From CAYVAP01 sp964343195 (lineage in GTDB: Bacteria > Bacteroidota > Bacteroidia > J057), in NCBI GenBank assembly GCA_964343195.1, contig CAYFIR010000155.1, positions 1-14,327 on the forward strand: 14,327 nucleotides of DNA, read 5' to 3'. This document shows, in pieces, positions 8,365 through 14,327 of the stretch (within the stretch, counting starts at the first letter, position 1; each line of letters begins with the position of its first letter). The position numbers were made by a program, and so were the translations under genes. The notes below the pieces were generated by a model. That model did no database searches. It worked only from the letters and a program-made list of their open reading frames with translations, and was not told the origin of the DNA.

Positions 8365-11300
8365 TTAGAAAGAAAGGTTCAAACCAACCAGGATCTGACG
8401 AGGAGTAGGGAATCCACTCTCATCAACCCCCATCTTCAGGTCATTACCGGGGTCCTGACCAGTCAGATTGGCATCAGGATCTGGCCCTGAGTAATTGGTG
8501 AAGGTCATCAGGTTTTGCCCCTGTACATAAATGCGTGCGCTGCCCATTCCGATGCGGTTCAGGATAGCAGGGCTGACAGTATAACCCAGCTGCGCAGTTC
8601 TCAGGCGTAGGAATGAACCGTCCTCTACAAAGTAGCTGTTGGAGTTGGCACGGATAAAGTCGGTATATCCACTTTCTGCCCCAGGAGCCAGACGAGGAAG
8701 GGTCGCGTCCATGTTTTCTGGAGTCCATCCCTCATACAGTACACGCTTGGATACACCACCTACGAACACCCGCATGTCGGTGAAGTACTTGTTGTAGTTG
8801 TACAGCTCGTTGCCATAGTTCAGGAACCAGAACATGTTGAAGTCAAATCCTTTCCAACGAAGGTCAAGATTCAGGCTGGTTACAAAGTCAGGGTGTGGAC
8901 TACCCAGCTTTACGATGTCATTGTCATCGATTACACCATCGTCATTCTGGTCAGTAAATCTCCAGCTACCTACAACAGCGTCTGGCTGAGAAACCTCATT
9001 CAATTCAGCCTCAGAGTTGAAGAATCCGTCGATCTCGTATCCCCAGAAGTAAGATACAGGCTCACCTACAGAGGTACGGGCTACGTTATTCAGACGAGAA
9101 GCATTAGCAATAAAGAAGCTCTCCTCATTACCATCGATATCTACAACAGTATTGACATAGCGAGTAAAGATCAACGTTGCATCGTAGGAGAATTCACCAA
9201 TCTGGTTGCTGTTAGTCACACTGAATTCAACCCCTTTGTTCTGCATCAGGCCGAGGTTGATGGAAGGCTGCTGAACCTGAGGCTCCAGACCATTACGGAT
9301 CCGAGTTACCAGCAAGTCGCGGGTGTTGTTGATGAAGTAATTGAAGCTTACCTGATAGCGGCCGTTCAGGAATGATCCGTCAAGACCGATGTTGGTGGTC
9401 TCAGAAATCTCCCACTTGGTCTCAAGGCTACCATTTCGGTATGGAGTGTAACCTACGACGGCACCACTGTTGGTACGGTTGATATCGTAATTGGAGATAC
9501 CAATGTTCGAACCATAAAGGGTGAACTGGTTAGCAGGGTTCACGTTCCTAAGACTACCCATACGGCCCCATCCAGCACGGATTTTCAGGTCATCCAGCCA
9601 GGTAGCTCCACTCAGGAAGTTCTCCTCTGATAGTCTCCAACCAAGACCTACTGCAGGGAATACACCATAACGTTCGCCCTCTGCAATCTGCGAAGAACCG
9701 TCGCGACGAATCGTAGCATTAAACAGGTACTTGTTTGAGAAGATATAATCTACACGACCAAAAATAGACGCTAGTCGAGTAGGTGTGGGCTGGTTGCTAT
9801 ACGCACTTGGGGTAGCAAACTGATCCGTATTCAGGTTGATGAAGTTGGGATCTTCGAAGTCAAATGTGTTGGTGCTCACCCCAATACCATTACCACTAGA
9901 TGCAATGGCCTCGGTACCAGCCAGCAATTTGATCTGGTTTTTACCGAAGGTTTGGTCATACGTAGCAGTATTAGTCCATGTCCAGTTAAGGTTATAATTC
10001 GAGTTGGAACCATAACCAGTGATACTGGTATTCTCTGAACTTTCGTAAGTACGGTAGGTAATGTCTCGGTTGAAGAAGTAGTTGTAATCCACACCGAATG
10101 AAGTACGGAACTTCAGACCGTTGATAGGAGATACTTCAGCAAAAGCATTACCGAAAGCACGATAGGTCTCATAGTAATCATCCTTGTTACGCCAAAGATT
10201 GGCAATAGGGTTGTTGACGTTACCAGACTCACCTACAGCGTTACCGCCAAATCCTCCTCCGATGTCATACACAGGGATGTAGGGAACCATACGGTAGGCC
10301 AGGGCCCAAGGGCTCCCTTCACCCAGGGTTCCGCCACCACCGGCATTACCTTCGCCCTTGGCGTAAGAGAATTGGAAGTTTTCTCCTACACGCAGCCACT
10401 TGCTAGGCGAGAAAGAGGTGTTCATACGAGCAGTGTAGCGATTGTAATCGGTGTACTCGTACAGACCTTCCTGACCGAAGTAGTTCATGCTGAATACATA
10501 AGTACCACGGTTGCTACCACCGGTAGCAGTCACCTGATGGTTCTGGATAGTGGCAGGGCGAGTAGCCTCTTCAAACCAGTTAGTTCCAGCACTCACATCC
10601 AGAATTTGATAAATATTCCCGTAGTCAGAGATGTCATACAAATTGTCTGCTGCACGAGGATCACTTGCAGAAACACCTCCCTTGAAGCCTCCACCAATCA
10701 CGATGCGATCAGGAATAGTTGGACTTCCAACATCTCCAAAAACAGGGTGGATGAAACCAGCCCCATTGTTCTTTTGAAGGTACTCAACATATTCAGCAGT
10801 GTTCAATACCTCAGGGATAGAACGCTGAGGAACACTCTGCACACCATAGTAACCGTCATAAGACAGCTTGATGGAGCCAGCAGTACCAGATTTGGTGGTG
10901 ATGACAATTACCCCCTGAGCTGCACGAGCACCATAGATAGAAGCAGCAGTTGCATCCTTCAGTACCTGAACAGACTCGATGTCATTGGGGTTAAGGGCAC
11001 TTGGATCAGACGTAGGTACACCGTCGATGATGTACAGTGGGTCACTGGATCCGAAAGAGGTAAACCCTCGGATACGAACCTTGGCACCTGCTCCAGGACG
11101 AGCATCGCTTGTGACCACAACACCAGCAGCACGACCTTGCAGCTGTCCGGCAACGTTGGCTGCAGGAGCGGCAAGCAGGTCCTCGGTGTTTACTACCTCT
11201 ACCGACCCGACGATATCGCCCTGTCGTTCTGAGGTATAACCCGTCACGACGACTTCGTCGAGATAGGAGTCTGTCGCGATCATGGTAACATTGATCACAG

Positions 11301-11595
11301 TTCTTCCGGCGATTTCTACCTCTTGTGGTTCATATCCAAGAGAAGAAAACACCAGGGTTGTCGCTCCATCGGGAGCTGACAGTTCAAAGCGACCATCAGC
11401 ATCGGTCAGGGCCCCCTGAGTGGTTCCCTTAACGATTACGGTTGCATTTACAATAGGCTCACCTTCCTCGTTCGTCACAGTACCCGAGACGTTCGCGAGA
11501 ACAGGAGGCCCATCTGCCCATCCCAATACCGGGAGCAGGCACACGAGTAGTACCAGCACTTGCTGAAATGCTCTAGTCAGCGTAGTTAACAGCAT
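8365..11595 (-). CDS. SusC/RagA-family TonB-dependent outer-membrane transporter
   Basis: 1076 residues. An N-terminal signal peptide (~1-27, cleavage near GWA-DG) leads into a carboxypeptidase-regulatory-like beta-sandwich (~34-108), a TonB-box-like segment DEVVVTGY (113-120) and the plug (~125-235). The plug holds the SusC signatures PLYIIDGVP and LNPNDIESVQVLKDATAASIYG. A 22-strand-type barrel then runs to the C-terminal phenylalanine (VGLNLSF), the outer-membrane assembly signal. There is no secretin/TonB N-terminal (STN) signalling domain, so regulation through a FecR/ECF pair is unlikely. It imports the ligand held by SusD using TonB-ExbBD energy encoded elsewhere. It lies 36 bp upstream of SusD and 164 bp downstream of the esterase. 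Substrate unknown: ring-shaped or acylated oligosaccharides are only guesses from context. Confidence 0.95.
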   Translation of the reverse strand: MLLTTLTRAFQQVLVLLVCLLPVLGWADGPPVLANVSGTVTNEEGEPIVNATVIVKGTTQGALTDADGRFELSAPDGATTLVFSSLGYEPQEVEIAGRTVINVTMIATDSYLDEVVVTGYTSERQGDIVGSVEVVNTEDLLAAPAANVAGQLQGRAAGVVVTSDARPGAGAKVRIRGFTSFGSSDPLYIIDGVPTSDPSALNPNDIESVQVLKDATAASIYGARAAQGVIVITTKSGTAGSIKLSYDGYYGVQSVPQRSIPEVLNTAEYVEYLQKNNGAGFIHPVFGDVGSPTIPDRIVIGGGFKGGVSASDPRAADNLYDISDYGNIYQILDVSAGTNWFEEATRPATIQNHQVTATGGSNRGTYVFSMNYFGQEGLYEYTDYNRYTARMNTSFSPSKWLRVGENFQFSYAKGEGNAGGGGTLGEGSPWALAYRMVPYIPVYDIGGGFGGNAVGESGNVNNPIANLWRNKDDYYETYRAFGNAFAEVSPINGLKFRTSFGVDYNYFFNRDITYRTYESSENTSITGYGSNSNYNLNWTWTNTATYDQTFGKNQIKLLAGTEAIASSGNGIGVSTNTFDFEDPNFINLNTDQFATPSAYSNQPTPTRLASIFGRVDYIFSNKYLFNATIRRDGSSQIAEGERYGVFPAVGLGWRLSEENFLSGATWLDDLKIRAGWGRMGSLRNVNPANQFTLYGSNIGISNYDINRTNSGAVVGYTPYRNGSLETKWEISETTNIGLDGSFLNGRYQVSFNYFINNTRDLLVTRIRNGLEPQVQQPSINLGLMQNKGVEFSVTNSNQIGEFSYDATLIFTRYVNTVVDIDGNEESFFIANASRLNNVARTSVGEPVSYFWGYEIDGFFNSEAELNEVSQPDAVVGSWRFTDQNDDGVIDDNDIVKLGSPHPDFVTSLNLDLRWKGFDFNMFWFLNYGNELYNYNKYFTDMRVFVGGVSKRVLYEGWTPENMDATLPRLAPGAESGYTDFIRANSNSYFVEDGSFLRLRTAQLGYTVSPAILNRIGMGSARIYVQGQNLMTFTNYSGPDPDANLTGQDPGNDLKMGVDESGFPTPRQILVGLNLSF

Positions 11596-11712
11596 AGAGT
11601 AGTAGATTAAGTAGTTGAATTAAACAGAATAGAAATAGTACAGTAGGTAACCATATTCTGGTTTGACAAATACCAATATATGCGATTATTCACATGATTA
11701 AAAGCATACAAT
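11596..11712 (-). promoter_or_regulatory. Probable promoter and leader region of the SusC/SusD operon
   Basis: This AT-rich stretch precedes the SusC start on the minus strand. A TACTATTT element (from 11640, about 45 bp before the ATG) resembles the Bacteroidota -7 element TAnnTTTG at 6 of 8 positions. The same TACTATT heptamer lies 37 bp before the esterase start. No convincing -33 TTG is found at the right spacing, so the exact promoter is unproven. Confidence 0.25.
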
Positions 11713-11741
11713 TACCCCTATATGTAATAGGGGTATTACAT
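11713..11741. promoter_or_regulatory. Two overlapping dyads between esterase and SusC genes
   Basis: TACCCCTAT (11713-11721) pairs with ATAGGGGTA (11727-11735) across a 5-nt loop. The 20-bp palindrome ATGTAATAGGGGTATTACAT (11722-11741) overlaps it and uses the same bases, so only one structure can form at a time. The block is 19 bp past the esterase stop. No strong T run follows on the minus strand, so it is a weak terminator at best; an operator or attenuator for susC is the other reading. Confidence 0.45.
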
Positions 11742-11759
11742 CAGCATTGCTATTCCAGG

Positions 11760-13376
11760 CTATCGGTCACTCATTACAAGTTCCAGAAAGTCTTGATCGT
11801 GGTGGTGTCGAATGTGACAGTGATTGTCGAAAAACAGGGTAGTACCGTTCTCGGATGTGTATGGCTCCCACTCAGGTAACCCAGGATGATTGGGATCGCC
11901 TGTATGAGCAAAATTAATCCAGGCCTGGCTCACTTTGTCAGCCAGAATGTGTGCCTGACGTCCCCCTCCCGTCATGTTTTCACAACGCGCTATGTTGTCA
12001 AAAACAAAGGGAAGCTCCATGCAATGAACGGCTTTGTATTTGCCATCCATCACGGGAGACTGCCATGAAAACAGGTACATATATACAGGTGCGCCCCCTT
12101 CCAGGGCACTTTTGGTCTGAGCTTGATAGACCGCTCCCGGGCGGAAAATCACATCAATGTCGATTAAGTCAGAAGGCATTTGATAGTCGGGGTAGGCTGC
12201 TTCTGCGGCAGCAATGTAGGCATCGGTGTTATCTCCCCACTGCTCCTGAATAAACGCCCGGATATCCTCCATGGATGCATCGGTAAGTCCTGCCCGTCCA
12301 GAGGGCATAAACTCATTTTTCACCGTCCCGATCATCAGGGGGATCTCTTTGGAAAGTTCCATGGCCTCTGGCGAGAACAGTTGATGAGGCAACAAATCCC
12401 CATCCACACTTGGCCCCCACCCCAGACCGAATCCAAGACCAGGTACCAACTCCCCGTTTTCTATCATGCGGGTTTCGACCGCACGAAGTGCACGTTGCCC
12501 CGCATCCGCAAGCTCCTGAAAAGGGACATCTTTTAGTTGATCAACTTCATCATCAGAAAGATCAAGCTGCTTTAGCAACTCTGAGGCTACTGCTCCGGTA
12601 GTACGTTGGTCCAACACCCTGCCTCGAAAAGCCCCTGACTGATTGACAGCTTTATGAAACAGTCCATGAGCAGATGGCATGGCCAATAAGTTATTCACCT
12701 TGGCTCCTCCTCCAGACTGCCCGAATATCATCACATTGTCAGGATCGCCCCCAAAATTGCTGATGTTTTTCTGTACCCATTCCAGTGCAAAACGAATGTC
12801 GACCAGGCCCAGATTCGCAGAATACTTATACTCCTCCCCATAGGCAGATAGGTCCAGAAAACCGAGGATATTCAACCGATGATTAATGGAAACGACCACG
12901 ACATCACCTTTTTTCGCCAGATTTTCACCATAGTAGGAAGGCAATTCCTGAGAGGATCCTGCCGTATATCCGCCACCATGAATCCAAAACATGACAGGTC
13001 GTTTTTTCCCGTCATCGATTCCGGGCGTCCAGACGTTTAGCACCTGACAATTCTCTCCTGGATATCCCCAGTCATGGTCAAAGACAAATTCTGATTCGTC
13101 GTTTGCCACTGCCGTTGGGTTCAGAAGAGGAGCAACCGGACCCCAGGTCATGGAACTGCGAACGCCCTCCCAGGGAGTTACCTTTTGGGGGGCCTCAAAT
13201 CGTTCTGACTGAGCATAGGGAATGCCTTTGTAGGTAAATATTCCATTGTGGATATACCCCCGAACCTTTCCAGATTCGGTGTCAGTCACTGCCACATCGC
13301 TACCAGTTTGCAACTGAGCGAGAGTAAGTGACGAAAGGCAAATTGTGAGTAGTAGTGTAGCGAGTAGTCCTTTCAT
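11760..13376 (-). CDS. Secreted type-B carboxylesterase (alpha/beta hydrolase)
   Basis: 538 residues with a Sec signal peptide (~1-20, SLTLA-QLQ). It belongs to the carboxylesterase type B family (PF00135). Seen in sequence: YKGIPYAQ (49-56), GENCQVLNVW (107-116, the usual EDCLxLNVW motif), oxyanion-hole HGGGY (133-137), nucleophile elbow G-Q-S-G-G with S221, acid E355 in GTVKNE and H451 in HCMELPFVFDN, so the triad is complete. The elbow has Gln-Ser-Gly where most members have Glu-Ser-Ala. A His/Cys-rich patch (H519, C520, H521, H524-H526) lies near the C terminus. It probably removes an acyl or aryl ester from a periplasmic or extracellular substrate. It is first of the leftward genes, 164 bp before susC, with 126 bp to the divergent regulator. 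Whether it shares a transcript with susC is unclear because of the dyads at 11713-11741. The substrate is not deducible. Confidence 0.92.
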   Translation of the reverse strand: MKGLLATLLLTICLSSLTLAQLQTGSDVAVTDTESGKVRGYIHNGIFTYKGIPYAQSERFEAPQKVTPWEGVRSSMTWGPVAPLLNPTAVANDESEFVFDHDWGYPGENCQVLNVWTPGIDDGKKRPVMFWIHGGGYTAGSSQELPSYYGENLAKKGDVVVVSINHRLNILGFLDLSAYGEEYKYSANLGLVDIRFALEWVQKNISNFGGDPDNVMIFGQSGGGAKVNNLLAMPSAHGLFHKAVNQSGAFRGRVLDQRTTGAVASELLKQLDLSDDEVDQLKDVPFQELADAGQRALRAVETRMIENGELVPGLGFGLGWGPSVDGDLLPHQLFSPEAMELSKEIPLMIGTVKNEFMPSGRAGLTDASMEDIRAFIQEQWGDNTDAYIAAAEAAYPDYQMPSDLIDIDVIFRPGAVYQAQTKSALEGGAPVYMYLFSWQSPVMDGKYKAVHCMELPFVFDNIARCENMTGGGRQAHILADKVSQAWINFAHTGDPNHPGLPEWEPYTSENGTTLFFDNHCHIRHHHDQDFLELVMSDR

Positions 13377-13384
13377 CGGGGTGG

Positions 13385-13413
13385 TACTATTGTATCAACC
13401 TGACACAATAGTA
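13385..13413. promoter_or_regulatory. 29-bp dyad in the divergent intergenic region, candidate regulator operator
   Basis: Arms TACTATTGT (13385-13393) and ACAATAGTA (13405-13413) are exact inverted repeats. Inside them TCA-ACC-TGA continues the symmetry after a single mismatch on each side, giving a 12-bp half-site with a 3-bp centre. Each arm reads TACTATTG on its own strand, a 7-of-8 match to the Bacteroidota -7 element TAnnTTTG. On the minus strand it ends 8 bp before the esterase ATG. On the plus strand it lies ~90 bp before the Nudix-type regulator. Size and place suit an operator for a dimeric repressor; direct proof is absent. Confidence 0.55.
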
Positions 13414-13502
13414 AACATTTTTTCTTATCATTCGGAGAAGTTGAACTAAAAATTTGTTGTACAGAAATAGCATATTTCACCGAGATATTAACCCAAGGTC
13501 TT

Positions 13503-14228
13503 ATGGAATCGCCCCCTACCCTACCCAATTCCAGGGATTACTTGCGGCATATTGCCTATGATTCGGTTGTTTTTGGGTTTTCAGACAACACCCTGAAAAT
13601 CCTGATAATGGAGTACCATAACACCCATTATTTTGCCTTACCTGGCGGATTTGTCAAGCGAGATGAAAACCTGGACGATGCCGTAAAACGCGGCTTGAAG
13701 GAACGAACCGGACTGAAAAACCTCTTTCTGGAACAGTTCTATACCTTCGGAGACTGCGAACGCTACAATCCTGAAATAAAAAAAGAACTGCTGGAAGCAT
13801 CAGGCTTTTCTATCCCGGACGAAGCCCACTGGATGCTCGACCGGTTTGTTACCATCGCCTATTATGCCCTCATTGATCACCGACATGTCACCCCTACACC
13901 TGATGAGCTGTCGGACTCACTGGCCTGGCATCCGGTCAATAAGCTCCCTCCACTGATCCTGGATCATGAAATGATTGTTGGGAAGGCACTGGAGACCCTG
14001 AGAAGAGACCTGGACCGCAAAATCGTGGGGCGAAACCTGATGCCACCCAAATTCACCATGAAAGAGTTGCAAAGGGTCCATGAGGCCATCCTCGGGCACC
14101 CGCTACAACGCACTAATTTTCAGCGAAAAATGCTGAACATGGGCATTCTCAGGCGTCATGAGAAGTACTTTACCGGTAAATCTCATAAAGCGCCCTATCT
14201 GTACAGCTTTGTTGAGGGGAAGGATTGA
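13503..14228 (+). CDS. NrtR/AraR-like transcriptional regulator: degenerate Nudix domain plus winged helix
   Basis: 241 residues, cytoplasmic. Residues ~15-150 form a Nudix fold. The Nudix box runs from G49 to L71 and fits Gx5Ex7REUxEExGU at most positions, but the Glu after Arg is G64 and the second Glu of the EE pair is R68. Metal binding and hydrolysis should therefore be lost, as expected for a ligand sensor. Residues ~180-241 (KFTMKELQRVHEAILG, RTNFQRKMLNMGIL) match the C-terminal winged-helix DNA-binding domain of NrtR-type regulators. Family members regulate NAD metabolism or pentose and other sugar use (AraR of Bacteroides is one). It is transcribed away from the esterase-susCD genes across 126 bp that hold a 29-bp dyad, so it most likely controls this locus and itself. 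A sugar-like effector is inferred, not seen. Confidence 0.88.
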   Translation: MESPPTLPNSRDYLRHIAYDSVVFGFSDNTLKILIMEYHNTHYFALPGGFVKRDENLDDAVKRGLKERTGLKNLFLEQFYTFGDCERYNPEIKKELLEASGFSIPDEAHWMLDRFVTIAYYALIDHRHVTPTPDELSDSLAWHPVNKLPPLILDHEMIVGKALETLRRDLDRKIVGRNLMPPKFTMKELQRVHEAILGHPLQRTNFQRKMLNMGILRRHEKYFTGKSHKAPYLYSFVEGKD

Positions 14229-14245
14229 TCGGGGCTAATCCTTCC
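14218..14245 (+). terminator. Stem-loop at the regulator stop codon, weak terminator
   Basis: GGAAGGATT (14218-14226) pairs perfectly with AATCCTTCC (14237-14245) across a 10-nt loop. The TGA stop of the regulator overlaps the end of the left arm. No T run follows, so it may protect the 3' end or serve as an inefficient terminator. Confidence 0.35.
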
Positions 14246-14327
14246 TTAGCCTTCGTGAAATCTGATCGACGTTAAGAGGCTGTTTAGGTTTTGGTGTTTC
14301 GAGGCCAAACGCAGGATTTTTGGGGTC
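14246..14327. other. Right-edge intergenic stretch, possible dispersed repeat or element end
   Basis: No open frame of note. The stretch beginning AAGAGGCTGTTTAGG (from 14274) and continuing through GAGGCCAAACGCAGG has the look of a repeat or insertion-sequence terminus, but the window ends before a partner repeat or transposase could be seen. This is a visual impression only. Confidence 0.15.

Noticed and set aside
10372..11232. 286-codon open frame on the plus strand opposite the SusC gene
   Set aside because: It lies wholly inside the strong SusC reading frame, and its translation is Ser/Thr/Val-rich low-information sequence with no domain. It is a shadow of SusC codon bias.
13385..13420. 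Plus-strand intrinsic terminator, because a T run follows the dyad
   Set aside because: There is no plus-strand gene upstream to terminate. The arms are AT-rich and separated by an 11-nt interval with its own internal symmetry, which suits a DNA operator better.
13503..14228. Active Nudix hydrolase
   Set aside because: Two of the Glu positions needed for metal binding are Gly64 and Arg68, and a DNA-binding winged helix follows the domain.

Overview
The window reads as chromosomal DNA of a free-living, polysaccharide-using member of the Bacteroidota. The evidence is a SusC/SusD pair, several lipoproteins with short type II signal peptides, FG-GAP/VCBS and ASPIC/UnbV repeat proteins, and no Shine-Dalgarno-like sites in front of the genes. 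Base composition is moderate (about half G+C by eye). That fits a Cytophagales- or Saprospirales-like organism better than an AT-rich flavobacterium, but the sequence does not fix the genus.

Six of the seven genes lie on the minus strand, so they are transcribed right to left. First come a secreted type-B carboxylesterase (13376-11760), a SusC-type TonB-dependent outer-membrane transporter (11595-8365) and its SusD-type lipoprotein (8328-6544). This block closes with a textbook rho-independent terminator (6490-6519). After a 236-bp gap, a second block encodes three consecutive predicted lipoproteins: a 1170-residue double beta-propeller protein with ASPIC/UnbV domains (6307-2795), a cytochrome c-type heme domain fused to a propeller (2782-1259), and a xylose-isomerase-like TIM barrel (1187-267). 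It ends in two tandem hairpins (171-260). The only plus-strand gene (13503-14228) encodes an NrtR/AraR-like regulator: a Nudix domain with a degenerate catalytic box joined to a C-terminal winged helix. It is divergent from the esterase.

Taken together this looks like a small nutrient-uptake locus. SusC/SusD bind and import a ligand, probably a sugar or acylated sugar. The esterase removes an acyl or ester group, and the Nudix-type regulator senses a small sugar-like molecule. The downstream lipoproteins could perform envelope chemistry on the imported sugar, possibly redox chemistry given the heme site. No glycoside hydrolase, polysaccharide lyase, ECF sigma factor or hybrid two-component system lies in the window, so the substrate is unknown.

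The points most worth following are: (i) the large propeller protein appears to be a tandem duplication of [seven FG-GAP motifs + UnbV], with a degenerate second UnbV domain; (ii) a 29-bp dyad sits in the divergent regulator/esterase intergenic region; (iii) two overlapping, mutually exclusive dyads lie upstream of susC; (iv) a possible surface redox module is formed by the three lipoproteins. The two window edges hold short stretches without recognisable genes that may be parts of dispersed repeats.
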